Source: Cladophialophora immunda (taxonomy: Eukaryota > Ascomycota > Eurotiomycetes > Chaetothyriales > Herpotrichiellaceae). From it: a stretch of 64,000 nt of DNA. The stretch covers positions 3,348,001-3,412,000 of the forward strand of contig NW_015622547.1 in the NCBI RefSeq assembly GCF_000835495.1. Direction: 5' to 3'. Under the pieces are notes generated by a model. That model did no database searches. It worked only from the letters and a program-made list of their open reading frames with translations, and had not been told where the DNA came from. This document shows positions 1 through 11,174 of this stretch, in pieces; the first letter of the stretch is position 1; each line of letters starts with the position of its first letter. Position numbers and translations under genes: made by a program.

Positions 1-1513
1 CTTCTCGGCCGGCAATCCGCCCAAAGACAGCACCCTTTGGTAAGCCTGCCCCTCCTGGATAATTGTGGTAGAATAATCCACCGGTGATCTCCCCCACAGC
101 AAACAAACCTGGCATAACCTTACCTTCGTTATTCAACACGTGCGCAGATGCATCTGTGGCAATCCCACCATAGGTGAAGGTGATCCCGGGCATTGTGGCA
201 TACGCCTTAAAAGGACCTTTCTCAATCCTCAATGCCCAGTTCGATTTGGGAATCGCGAGACCCTTAGTGCAGAGTCCGTCATTCTCCATCGGCTCGAAAC
301 AGCTGCTGTCCACCGGGCACGCGGCATTGAAGTCATCGACAGTCTTTTGTAATGTGGCAGCGTCAATACCGAGCTTGACGGCTAGCTGCGGTATCGTGTC
401 CGCGATGACTGGTCTGGCTGTATTGTAGCGGTGTTTTGGCAGGATGTGTAGAGTCTGCTGGTCAAAGATCTGGTACACACGGCCCTCGGGTTGTTCGCTA
501 ATCTTCTTGCCAGTCTTCGCGTATGTCTTGCTGACGTGGTCCTCGCCTTCATCCATAAACCGTTCGCCACGGGTGTTCACGCTGATGCCGTACATATAGC
601 TATACCTCGCGATCAAGGGGGAAATATTGATATCGCCCATCAACGGCCCGTCTGCATCCTGTGGCGAGGAGTGGCAAGCTCCCCAATGCCCAACCGGTCT
701 AGCACCCGCCTCTATTGCGCGTCGAAGCATAGTCCCCGTGTTGTATTTGGTGCCACGGACTAGGACTAGATCCCATCCTTCCCCAAGGTATTGACGTCGC
801 ATTGCGGGGTTGGCGGAGAATCCGCCACTCGCAAGAATGACCTGGCCGTATACATTGGTGAAGGTATCGCGGTGACGCACCTGGACACCCCGGATCGTGT
901 CTCCTGAAACCAAAAGCTCGTGTGCGGGACTGTCGTACCAGAGAGTCATGCTGCCATCGGAAACGAGCTTCTCGGCTGCCGTCCAGAGAAAGTCCATCAA
1001 TCCGACACCGTTATTGACAGCCTGAACAGGGCCGCCGGCGTCAATAGCCACGGTCCCTTCCTTCTTTCTCTTAATACTCTCAAAGTCATAGAATTGCCGG
1101 AGAATCAGCTCCCACTTGACGCCTTTGCTCTTCATCCACACAAGTGTGTCCCAGCTGTTCTGGACCAAAACCTCTGAGATAGCCGGGTCATTCCGCCCAT
1201 GTGACGTTGCGGCTAGATCCTCGTGGTACATTTCTGGTGTGTAGGGATGCATATAGCAGTATTTCGCTTCCGCCTTTGCCTCGTCGCAGAGAAGATTTTC
1301 TACGACTTGGTCGAGGCCGTTGTGCACCGCACGAAAAACGGATCCGGCGAAGCGGCTGTTTCCCCCCCGGTCTTCGCGCGATGCGGCTTCGAGGATGAGG
1401 ACACGAGCGCCCTGATCGTGAGCCGAGAGGGCGGCACACAGCGCTGCGTTGCCACCCCCGACAACGATAACGTCGAACCTTTGGGCATTCTCTGTGTGTT
1501 GTAGGCCTGCCAT
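1..1513 (-). CDS. FAD-dependent dehydrogenase, TcuA/fumarate-reductase flavoprotein type (3' end cut by window)
   Basis: One uninterrupted frame of 504 codons runs from the ATG at 1513 to the window edge, so the C-terminus is missing. Residues about 13-27 form the dinucleotide-binding fold (FDVIVVGGGNAALCAA), followed by GGNSRFAGSVFR near residue 62, a pattern shared with tricarballylate dehydrogenase TcuA and the wider fumarate-reductase/succinate-dehydrogenase flavoprotein family. The last visible residues (PGGAGLPKGAVFGRIAGRE) match the usual C-terminal FAD contact, so probably only a few tens of residues are missing. Such enzymes oxidise or reduce C-C bonds next to carboxylates or ketones; the substrate cannot be told from sequence. 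The gene is divergent from an ACS-family transporter across about 670 bp, suggesting a shared promoter and a transporter/enzyme pair. No intron is seen. Alternatives are a 3-ketosteroid dehydrogenase-like or urocanate reductase-like enzyme. Confidence 0.85.
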   Translation of the reverse strand, partial: MAGLQHTENAQRFDVIVVGGGNAALCAALSAHDQGARVLILEAASREDRGGNSRFAGSVFRAVHNGLDQVVENLLCDEAKAEAKYCYMHPYTPEMYHEDLAATSHGRNDPAISEVLVQNSWDTLVWMKSKGVKWELILRQFYDFESIKRKKEGTVAIDAGGPVQAVNNGVGLMDFLWTAAEKLVSDGSMTLWYDSPAHELLVSGDTIRGVQVRHRDTFTNVYGQVILASGGFSANPAMRRQYLGEGWDLVLVRGTKYNTGTMLRRAIEAGARPVGHWGACHSSPQDADGPLMGDINISPLIARYSYMYGISVNTRGERFMDEGEDHVSKTYAKTGKKISEQPEGRVYQIFDQQTLHILPKHRYNTARPVIADTIPQLAVKLGIDAATLQKTVDDFNAACPVDSSCFEPMENDGLCTKGLAIPKSNWALRIEKGPFKAYATMPGITFTYGGIATDASAHVLNNEGKVMPGLFAVGEITGGLFYHNYPGGAGLPKGAVFGRIAGRE

Positions 1514-2180
1514 AATAATGATATACTTACAGGCTGCTTAGTCTTTGAAATACACTTAGACTATCGAGATTATTTGAAATCACTTTTATAGTCTGGACTG
1601 AAAGACCGCTGAGCACCGAAGTTGCCAATCTTTGTTTCCACCCTGGGGGATCAAGTCCGAAACGCGCCCCGTTTTCGCAATTGTATATTAGTGAGGGAGA
1701 GGTCGATACAGCCGTATACAATACCGGTTAGAAACGTCTTAAAAAGGGTTCAAGCGATATCGGTGTCATGTCATCGGGTAGTATATCAAAAACAATTTTT
1801 CCACCAGTCGGAGCCTGGATTCCGTATCAAAGAATAAGATTTCCGCTGTCGGATCAAGATATCTATAAATATTCCAATGCTAGCTTCGAGGACGGGAAAG
1901 AATAAGATTTCCGTTGTCGGATCTAAGAACTCTCTCAATCTCCCAATACTCGGAGATTTAGGGCCGAGGACGGGAAAGAATATGATTTCCGTCATCGGGT
2001 CTAAGAACTCTCTTTATACGTCCTAAATTGGCTATGAGCGCGGGGTACCCATGGGGGAGTATTCGTGGGGAGTGTGGAGCCCATATGATCCTGCGAGGTA
2101 TAAAGTCTAGGACAAATCCTCCTGACCTACAATTAACTAACTGTCTATACTCACTCTCGAGCATCACTAATCTGATCAAC
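1514..2180. other. Divergent intergenic region between FAD dehydrogenase and ACS transporter
   Basis: About 670 bp with no convincing gene. It contains three degenerate 70-78 bp-spaced repeats centred on everted CCG-N4-CGG triplets (listed separately) and a TATA-like GTATAAAG at about 2099-2106, some 75-80 bp before the transporter ATG. Confidence 0.6.
1843..1998. promoter_or_regulatory. Three everted CCG-N4-CGG sites (candidate Zn2Cys6 factor binding cluster)
   Basis: CCGCTGTCGG lies at 1843-1852, CCGTTGTCGG at 1911-1920 and CCGTCATCGG at 1989-1998. Each sits in a longer conserved block (AATAAGATTTCCG before, GGATCTAAGAACTCTCT after in the last two), so the arrangement looks like a diverged tandem duplication. 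An everted CCG/CGG pair with a 4-bp gap is the geometry of yeast Leu3-type Zn2Cys6 dimers. Two Zn2Cys6 regulators lie in the same cluster; which protein binds is inference. Confidence 0.55.
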
Positions 2181-3827
2181 ATGTCGGAGACTCATAACAA
2201 GGTCGATATAGAGCTTATCGAAGGCGAGACATCGCCGCCAGCGGAAATCTATCCGGATCCCACGTCTGGAGGCGCAATTGTCAATACAGGTTTCCAAGCG
2301 CCACGTGCGGAACCGAGATCTGAGCATGAGAAGCGCCTTCTGCTTAAGCTCGATTTGGTCGTCCTTACTCTATGTTGCCTGATGTACTTCGTGGCTTATC
2401 TGGATCGGAATGTACTCGGCAACGCGCGGCTCATGGGTATCGAGAAGGACTTACATTTGACTGCGAACCAGTTCTACAACTGCCTGACTATGTTCTTCGT
2501 TGGATACATCGTCTTCATGCTTCCAGGCAACATTCTCCTGCGACAGTTCAAGCCTCCGTACGTGTTTGGAGTTTCTGTGTTCTCCTTCGGTGTCTTCTGT
2601 GTCGCCATGGCAGATGCACAACACTACGCTACCATCCTGGTCCTGCGAATCTTCATTGGTACAGCGCAGGCTTTCATCCAGGGAAGTAGCGTATATTTTG
2701 CCTGGTTTTATCTCAGAACTGAACTGGCCACACGGAATGGTAAGTATAAGGCCTCGGCATCTCCCTGAAAATCACTAACGTTCGGCTTAGCGATAATCTT
2801 CTCTTTTGCAACCTTTGCAGGGGCATTCAGTGGATTGATCTCCTACGCCGTCAACAGCCGGCTCACTGTCGCCAAAACTGGTCGCGAACCTTGGAGATGG
2901 CTTTTTATCATTGAAGGGTCAATAGCGATGTTTGTTGGCTTGCTGACTGTCATTCTCCTGCCCAGTTTCGCGGATCAGATGAAACATGGGAAGAACTGGC
3001 TGTTCAATAAGTCAGACGTTCGACTTCTGATTGAACGAGCTAAGCGCAACAACACAATGGGGGCTAAAGTCGAACTCAGGCAAATCTGGGTGGCACTGCT
3101 GGATCCCAAGTCCTATGTTTTCGCGCTCGTTCAAGCTGCAGTCGGCTTAGGCGTGTCATCCGTTGGGAATTTCCTACCCACTCTTGTGGCCGACTTTGGA
3201 TATTCAAATGGTACGGCTTACCTTGCATGCTAGCCTCATCCGACCCACACTGATGATGTTGAAACTACAGACCAGGCACAGCTTTTCACTGCCATACCTT
3301 ATGTCTGCGCTGCAGTGACCACTGTTGGCATGAGCTATATCTCGGATCGCCTGAATCGCAAGGGAGCGGTGCTGATTTTCACACTCGGCATAACTAGCAC
3401 TGGGTACATAATTCTACTATCGGTGAACAATGTCCCGGTCAAAGTATTTGCCACATGTCTGCTTACCATGGGACTGTACCCCAGCGCCACTATCAACGCA
3501 GCCTGGGCAGGGATCAACATTGGAGGCTTCACCAAACGAGGGAGTACCTGGGCCCTGGCTGAGATCTTTGCTCAAGTCTTCTCCATTATGGGCACGCACG
3601 TGTACGACTCACCACCCCGTTTCATCAAGGGACATGCCATCTGCTTAGGATTTTGCCTTAATGCAATCCTGTGCATTTTGCTGGGCATGTGGTGGATGAA
3701 TCGTGCGAACAAGATGAAAGATCAGGAAAGGGGAGAATTCCAGGCACGCCAGGAGCCACACCCTCACGACGAGAAAACTCTCGAGGATGTTTTTGATTAT
3801 CATATAGCTTTCAGGTATACTCTATAG
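2181..3827 (+). CDS. MFS transporter, anion:cation symporter (Dal5/allantoate permease-like) family
   Basis: Exons 2181-2739, 2791-3210 and 3271-3827 give 511 aa. The first intron has GTAAGT and a CACTAAC branch site. The protein has a hydrophilic N-terminus (about 55 aa), then the ACS pattern: LLLKLDLVVLTLCCLMYF, YLDRNVLGNARLMG, GYIVFMLPGNILL, and a 12-helix layout with a loop around WLFNKSDVRLLIERAKRNN. It ends in FRYTL, close to the FRYVL-like tail common in fungal ACS permeases. The family imports organic anions such as allantoate, nicotinate, tartrate or other carboxylates at the plasma membrane. Divergence from the TcuA-like dehydrogenase suggests import of its substrate. The start at 2181 is chosen because the reading upstream is non-conserved promoter DNA containing the TATA-like element. 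Confidence 0.9.
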
Positions 3828-5719
3828 TCGACAACTTCGAGGTCCAGAGTGTCACAAATAGCTACCTCAGGAGCCCTACCCTCTGCACCAGAATCAGATG
3901 GGTGAAGTAGGGCAGGCGAACATAGTGCTATAGACAAGGCTGTCAGGAGACAAGGCTGATGTACATAAGGCTATCAGGATAACCTACCTATAAGAATCTT
4001 CTGGCTCTTAATTTAGGCCATAGCGACTTCTCTTCGCTTCCCAAGCTATCAACATCCTAAAACCAGCAGTGGACAAAGCAGTCCAATTTCTTGGCCCACA
4101 ACATCATGAGACAATTCAATTCATCCAAATATTAGACACATACTACCAGAAAATGGGAGCGGTGCCGGAATACGAAGACACAACATAACTTGTACTCGAT
4201 CAGCTTCAGGAGTTTAGGCTTGGCCGAAAAGGGCTCGTCATTAACAGTTGTGCCACAACCTTTCAGCTCAGGGAGACTGTCAGCCACATCATCGGCTTCA
4301 TTCTTAGTCTATCCTTACGTTGGCTCTTCCTTTCGTCTCCGCAGGCTCATTCAGCTTCCTTCTCCTCATACTCGAAGACTGTTCGCAGAGTTGTGCACGA
4401 CAAGATTGATCGAGAACTCAGACTAACAATTGCTAACAGAGTCGAAGGAGCATCAACTTGAAGTTCTTGGCCGATTCAAGCCCAGGATACGGGTAATGGC
4501 ACAAGATCGCGACTCTAGCAATTGGAGAGCGAAAGTTTGGGTCTTACAGGAGACGATCGAAAATCTCGAAAAAGCCAATGGCACTCGCAAAAACCAAGTT
4601 GCTTATCGAAGATGCCATCAACTGAACGTAAAGTGCGAGCCCAGGCGACGTCGGCCTAGATCTGGCAATCGGCGCATCAGCAGGAAGGAAGAGAGAAAAT
4701 GCTAGCTTTCTTCCTTGTCTTGAAGTTGCGCGGCTATCCGCGAGGCTGCGACGCAGTGCGCGAGTGGTAACTTGGAGCGACTTCGCCAAGTCCATCCCGG
4801 TAGGCCAGCCGCTGCCATCAGCCTGCCCGCCGGCCGGCCACCGGTGCTGCGCGCCCAACGAATTGTCGGCTTGTGAATTCGGTCCAACGCAAGTTACAAG
4901 AAAATTCCCCTCCGAATAAAACCGTCTCAGCAGTAATAGCAAGAATAAATAAGTCACTATCGGAAACTGAGCACGTGGCTCCGTACCTTTCGCTGAAGAA
5001 TATTTGGCCGAGGGATGTAATTAGACGACTAGGCGGTTTACAGACTAGCCCGTCTCATAGTATCAACCTCCACAAAGTAATCGCGTGCAGGAGGCCAAGA
5101 TCAGCCCGCGGAAATCCCGAAGGTCAGGGGGAAAGAATATGCAGGATCCCCTCGAGTAGCAAGTCCTGTATGACCATATCCGATCTTTGAATCGGGACGA
5201 ACAGACCTTGCATCGGAAGAGGCACGAGGCTTGGGTGAGACGCTTCTATCCAAGCAAATGGTGCTACCTCAGGAGGCTCCCAAGGACAGATTGATGCTGC
5301 GTGAATCCCCTCCGACTGAGAAATCAGTCAAACTCCGTACGGGACTATGTGTTGTAGCTTTTGGACTTCTCGAACAGCCCAAATATTGGGATCAGAAACG
5401 CGAATAATGGAGCCAGATCCAAATCAAGCTCTCAGTAAAGCATCCTTCCTCGGATGTGGCACACTGGTGAGCTTTCTGATGTGGACAAGGGTGCGTCCTC
5501 CATCGGATATGGCCATCTCTTGTTTCGACCCCGGACATCCCGTCTATACCCCATGCCTGCAAATCTCCTGATGATATATAAATCTGGGGATGATTCAACC
5601 TGTGGATTCTCCTTTTCCAAGCTCAGCTGACAGTGTTTGCTCACGGCTCATTTTCATGCAATTCTCATCTGACAAGTCGTTTGCCACCAGCGTCTCCTTG
5701 ATATCTATCAATCATCACC
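3828..5719. other. 1.9-kb gene-poor interval
   Basis: No complete gene is seen. A possible relic of a zinc-cluster regulator lies at 4441-4705 (listed separately). A TATATAAA stretch near 5575-5582 lies about 140 bp before the next transporter's ATG. Confidence 0.5.
4441..4705 (+). pseudogene. Possible relic of a Zn2Cys6 regulator
   Basis: A short frame contains AYRRCHQLNVKCEP, which resembles the first half of a zinc cluster (A-C-x2-C-H-Q-L-x-x-K-C-E) with the first cysteine changed to tyrosine. A basic stretch (RRRRPRSG) follows and the frame then stops. An intron-like 3' end (CTAACAATTGCTAACAG) precedes it at 4424-4440. No fungal transcription-factor middle domain follows. This is a weak call resting on one motif. 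Confidence 0.25.
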
Positions 5720-7521
5720 ATGTCCCAGGAACAGGTTGAGAGCGACCCTATCGAAGTTCATTACAGCGCAGCACCCGGCACCGAAATCCTCTACGATGTT
5801 GCAGAGGATGGAACCGGGTCCAACAAGCTACATCACCTCCAGCACGTCAAATCTGGGGATGGCCATCTTCTCTTGGTACCGCAACCGTCTCTGACAGATC
5901 CCAACGATCCTTTGCGCTGGTCTACCACCAAAAAGTGGGCGGCATTTCTGAATGCCCTGGGTTTCTCTTTCATGGGAAGTGTGACAGGCCCAATCATGAC
6001 AGGATGTCAGTTCATCTTTCCAAGCTGCAGACCCTAGTTCGACTGACGTCCTTCAGGGATGGTGGAAGCAGCAGCATTCTACAATACCTCTATACAGAGG
6101 ATGTCCTATACAGTTGGTGCAACATTGATATGCCAGGGATGTGCAACAGCTCTTTGGATGTGAGGAAGAACCCCTGAATAAATACCTCTCCGATGCTGAC
6201 TATTGTGGAAGGCCATTTGCAGTCAAATTCGGTCGTCGACCCGTCTACCTATTCTCAAACTTGTTGATGGGTGTCGCCTGTATATGGCTTGCGAAAGCTA
6301 GCAAAACTACCTATACGTCGTTCCTAGTTGGTCGTGCCTTCCTTGGTGTCTTCGAAGCTCCCATGGAATCTATTGTCCCGAGCACCGTCACAGATATCTT
6401 CTTCTTACACGACCGAGGAGCTAAAGTCTCCTACTACGGCCTTTCAGTTCTTGGAGGCAACGAACTCGGACCAATGCTCTCGGCGCTAATTATTCAAAGT
6501 CTCGGAATGGCTTGGGCGTTCTATATTGTGGCAATTTTTATTTTTGCAAATGTTGTCTCACAGTTCTTCTTCATGCCAGAAACAATGTACCTTGGCACCC
6601 GTCCGTCGCTGGAGTTACAAGAAGACACTCCGGACGAGGGAGGAGTTAAAGGACATCTTTCTGCTCACATCGAAGTCCACGAAGCTGGCAGCGCTCCTGT
6701 GCCAAAAAAGACATTTCTACAGGAACTGTCGTTCTGGGGTGTAAACGATCGCAGGGTCTCACTATGGCAAGCCTTCGCGAGACCCTTTGTTCTGCTCGCT
6801 TACCCGACAGTTGTATGGTCCTGCTGCTGCTACGGCCTGGCACTGAGTTGGAACGTCATTCTGGCCACCACCAACGGACAATTGTTCTCACCTCCGTGAG
6901 TCTTGGTCACCTTTCAGATGTTGTTCTCAGAAGCAGGCTCTAACACTTAAACACAGGCCTTACTCATTCAGTCCAGCTGCGCAGGGTCTTGTCTTTGGCG
7001 GACCCTTGGTCGGCTCTCTAGTCGGTACTTATCTTTGCGGTCCAGTGGCCGATAGAATTGCCAACTACTTCACTCGCCGCAACCACGGTATCAGAGAACC
7101 TGAAATGCGTCTTCCGACCTGCGTTATTGCTGCTGCGTTGACAGCCATCGGCGCCATTGTCTCGGCTCTGTGCTTCCATTACAAAACTCATTGGATTGGT
7201 CCTATTATGGGCTACGCCATTTTAAGCGCTGGTGGTCAGATGGGCTCTACCCTTGCCATGAGTTATGCTTTGGATTGCCACAAGGAGCTAAGTGTCGAAC
7301 TCATGGTAACCATTGCGTCCTTAAAAAGCGCGGTGGCTTGGACCTGGACCTGGGTTGTTAATGATTTTCTAGTCAGAAACGGCCCGCTAGTGGTTCTTTT
7401 GGTGGTCATGGCAGTCAACTTGGCTGTCTACGCATCAGCATTCATCCTGTACCGCTATGGAAAGGGCATCAGAATTTGGCTGCATCACAAGAACCTTTTG
7501 CGTGCTTGTGGACTTGCCTGA
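5720..7521 (+). CDS. MFS transporter, DHA-type drug/small-molecule:H+ antiporter
   Basis: Exons 5720-6005, 6057-6159, 6212-6895 and 6957-7521 give 545 aa; the three introns are 51, 52 and 61 bp. The cytosolic N-terminus carries the marker DPNDPLRW just before helix 1. Motif A appears as VKFGRRPVYLFSNLL, and the central loop runs to about residue 300 (STKLAALL-side frame excluded). The second half starts at SFSPAAQGLVFGG, with the RIANYFTRRNHGIREPEMRLP loop typical of this fungal subgroup. Members export or import toxic metabolites, polyamines or weak acids. A closely similar transporter lies at 29498-31412, so the cluster holds two of the kind. The splice choice at 6160/6212 restores LWMPFAVKFGRRPVY across the junction. 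Confidence 0.88.
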
Positions 7522-8441
7522 AAGTCCTGCGGAAAATAACGATTTGCGTATGTCGAGATGTTGGGGATTCGTGTCGCGGGTCGTCAGCGGGTATATAGTT
7601 GAGACTACTTTTATGATTAAGGAGTGCCTGATTTCACTCCCTGCATCATTTAAGTCTTGACAGGCTGTACAGTAGAATTTCCTGTACGAAAGCCTCTGTC
7701 TAGTGGCGCGGTTTGAGTCCCACCCATCGCGCGAGACGCTGGCTGTGTTCATGGTGGGGGAATTGTGCCATTGTCATGCGGAAGGCATCCACGATTTGAC
7801 CTGTACACTCTTACTGATCTAGTTCCTCATAACTAGTCCGCTCGACTATAAGAAACCATGTTAAATCTAAGGCTGCTTTACTGCCTAAAATGTAAGAGAA
7901 ATATATTTCTACAGTATAAGCCTTTAGAGTCTCCTGTGAGCTTGCCAGACGGGTTTCAAACATAATCAACGACGTGAGACGTGCCCATGCTGAGTACGCT
8001 GAACACATTCTCTGCAAGTTCTTCTCACATCTGAGGGGGCGATACATCCAAGTCCGGACTTCTCGCTAACTTATCGAAAGCGATGGTGGAGCAGGCCTGC
8101 CTTCAGTTAACCGCTTCAGTTAACCGATCTTGTGCGCGGTCCTGACGGCTCAAGAACCTTCGACAGTGCACACATTGAAAACATCTCCCAGAATTCCGTT
8201 TGGGTTTTCCTGGAATCTTGTCGACATTCACATAAGCCTGTTGTAATCAATCCGGGAATCTGCATACAACAAATGCTTCTCGCTAGGAAGATGAGCAGAG
8301 TTGAGGAGTACTGTCGAGTTCCGTATGGCTAATAAAAGGTATAATCGATGCTCGGATATCGGACAAGTCAGTACAAGCCAACACGTTCTCTTCCATAAAT
8401 TCAAATTGTCATGTCGAGACATTCACAGATCGCTCAAAATC
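7522..8441. other. Intergenic, convergent 3' ends
   Basis: About 920 bp between the stop of the transporter and the stop of the minus-strand regulator. No gene is seen. A 13-bp direct repeat (CTTCAGTTAACCG twice) lies at about 8101-8126. Confidence 0.5.
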
Positions 8442-11174
8442 CTACCCTGTCCCTGTGCTAAAACCATCGTCGAACCCAAAGCCTTGATCATCCCATCCGA
8501 CACCAGACCATGTATTGTCTATTAGGAAATTGAGCCCCTCTGCTTGATCACAGCCATGGTAGAGCGCATTGTAGAGGTCAGCCTGCAGCCCTCCGAGCGA
8601 CATCGGAGACGTGTCTTTCGTGGCGTCTGTTGCTGCCTCATTTCCATCAACAGCCGATACTCCCATTGGCACAGAAATGTCTCGCGATGGTGAGGGATAT
8701 GAGGCTGACAAGTTCTTAAATAAGTCGGTCACATATGGTGTTGCAGTCGATGCCATCGACAAACGGTTAGGATGTTGCCGCGACGTGTCCGATATTTGCG
8801 AATTGATGCTTCCGGGATGCGATGTTTCTGGTCGAATACCCCAAGGACTATCTTCGTTGTATTGTCGGGGCGTTTTCTCTATAGTGTGTGGACCCGGGTG
8901 AGTGGAAAGTGATGATGCAGCACTGGAGACAACTTTTCGAAGCCTTTTCGCTCTCCATTTCTCGAGGAATCGTGACACATGTTCCGCACAGCGCCTAGAG
9001 GCTTTAAGCTCAATTTGTTGGAGGATTTGAACACTCATCTCGCATAGATGCAAGTCATCCTCGATGGAGCGTGACAAACCCAGTCCTGATGCGTCGTGGC
9101 CTGTCGATAGATAGTTAGGAGCATGAGGATCCTGGTGACAACTAGCCGAATTGTCATTAGTGATATTTGTAAGAAGTACCAGAGTAGCCTGAAGGCAGTA
9201 AAAGCAGTAGTAACTCCATCGCCTTAGACTGGGTGCAAGACGGAAGAGCTCGTGCACGTGCTGTATCATATCGCGAGCCGCACGGATGCATATTGCTGCC
9301 TGGTTTGTAGATGCATCTGCGATATTATGCCCATCCGGTCTTTTACTGGGTTTGGGCAACGATTTTCGAAGCAATATGATCACTGCGAGATTGTAGTCTA
9401 GCAAAATGTTAGTGGCTTTTGAACGACGGTATGCCCTACGAACGGGCGAAAGATCAATGATGCACTGCCGCTTGGTTGTTCTGGACTCACGTATTCGTAA
9501 GCTGCTTTGCTGTCTGGCTTCCCAGCAGGTTGGCGAAAAGCCTGGATTGCTATTGAAATCATGCTCGGGACTGTCGAAGCGAAGATAGGTAGGAAGTTCG
9601 GCACGCCATGCTTCCAGGTGGCAGAGCAATGCAATCGTCTCGGCAGCCGCCTTTGAGTTATGCTGGTCTCCCGCATCGTCGGCCTGAGCAAGGTGCCGTT
9701 AGTCGCTTGCTTGATTAAATCGAAACCAGATAGCGGAGTAGATACCAGCTGAAGCACCATCTGAATGATCTTTGCTATCTCTGCTAGCAACGGGATAAAT
9801 GCTACTTGATTATGGCAAGGCCTAATATGTTTTCCGACAGTCGACTACCCGAAAGTCAGCCTTGGGAATGCAGACAAATGGACGTTACAACTATACCTCA
9901 ATGGTAGGATATTTGACCGTCATATCCGACATGCGGACTGACATTGGCCTGCCAGAATCAAGACTCAATTCCACCTCTTGGATAAAGATCAACCACCAGG
10001 TACGCCGTGCTTCCTCAGCGTCAAATCGGGGATTTGCAGGGACTGATTCAATATGAATGCCAATGGAGAATGCCAAACGAGCTGCAAGCCCATTAAGCAC
10101 GTATGCGACTGTGACGATTTGTGTTAGAAGACTGTTTCTTTGACAAGAATGATTAACTGCTCACGGTTAGGCTTAATGGCATGCTGTGCGTAAGCGCCCT
10201 ATGTGAACGGTCAGTATATCTAAGGGCTGTCCAGGGGTATGGGCCACCCAAACCATAAGCATCGCCGCTTGGACCAATTGAATATCAATCGCATCTAGGT
10301 ACCGGCCAAGTATTTCCTGAGCTTGCACAAAATACCATGATGCCCATGAAGAACTGTCGTCTTTTTCATCTTCATACAATGCTCCGAGGGCGAGGACAGC
10401 ATATAAGAGAGAGACAAATTGCGGCTGATTCTGGTGGCTCAACTTTGGGGTGAAGAGGCGATTATCTCCGAATAGTGGCCGCACTGCATGGTATCTCTCT
10501 CTGAACCTATCTTCGTCGAAAACTGGAAGGAAAATGTGGATTGTCTTGAAGAAGTTGTCAAGGTGCCTATCAGCCACATCTTCCCGTAGACTATGATGAT
10601 GGTGCAACTCGGTTGGAGGGACGACATAGTCGCAGAAACTGGTGACTTCATATAGATCAAGTTCTCTCATATCTTTCGTGCTTGTGCCGGGGATGCGTCG
10701 ACAAAGATCACCGCGGCGAAGTTTTGAAGGCTGACAATCGCTGGAAATTTCTTCCAGCTGCCGAACTCGCTTCCCCAATGATGAAGCCACCACAAATGCA
10801 GATGTACCGCCGTAGTACTCAACACATCCGCTCTGCGGATTCAGTTGTGCAAGTCCACCTCTTCTTTTCTGTGCCGGGAGGATTTTGGCATTGTGACCAT
10901 TCCAGAGTTGTGCATTTTGATTCAACGCTTCTTCTACCCGACTAAGACGTGACAAGACGAGATCTAGCTTCTCTGATAAAGCTTCATTTCCGCTAGTCGA
11001 GGCGAAACTGTAGGTGCACTGAAAGTCCTTTTTCAAGCACTGATCACATGGCTGGATGCCATTGCATTTGACTCTTCTCTCACGACACTTCTCGCAAGCT
11101 CCGGGCGTCTTTTTACGGACAGCATTGAGTCCCTGAGAAGCAGATAGCGTCATAGAAGCCGTGCTTTGGTCCAT
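8442..11174 (-). CDS. Zn2Cys6 transcription factor with fungal-specific middle domain
   Basis: Exons 11174-10254, 10198-10165, 10108-9897, 9844-9746, 9683-9491 and 9397-8442 give 804 aa. The zinc cluster is at residues 27-53 (CEKCRERRVKCNG..CDQC..C), followed by a short linker and coiled-coil-like stretch near residues 70-90. The fungal transcription factor domain begins around residue 205 (LDNFFKTIHIFLPVFDEDRF) and includes GLAARLAFSIGIHIE and RRTWWLIFIQEVELSLDSGRP, the usual conserved block. The C-terminus is Ser/Thr/Pro-rich with an acidic end (WDDQGFGFDDGF), a plausible activation region. It is a nuclear regulator and the most likely pathway-specific activator for the left part of the cluster, including the adjacent monooxygenase. 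The target is inferred. Confidence 0.92.

Noticed and set aside
7702..7725. tRNA B-box-like GGTTTGAGTCCCACC
   Set aside because: No matching A-box, anticodon stem or acceptor stem can be drawn around it.
8101..8126. CTTCAGTTAACCG direct repeat as a regulatory element
   Set aside because: Only two short copies between convergent 3' ends, where promoter function is unlikely.
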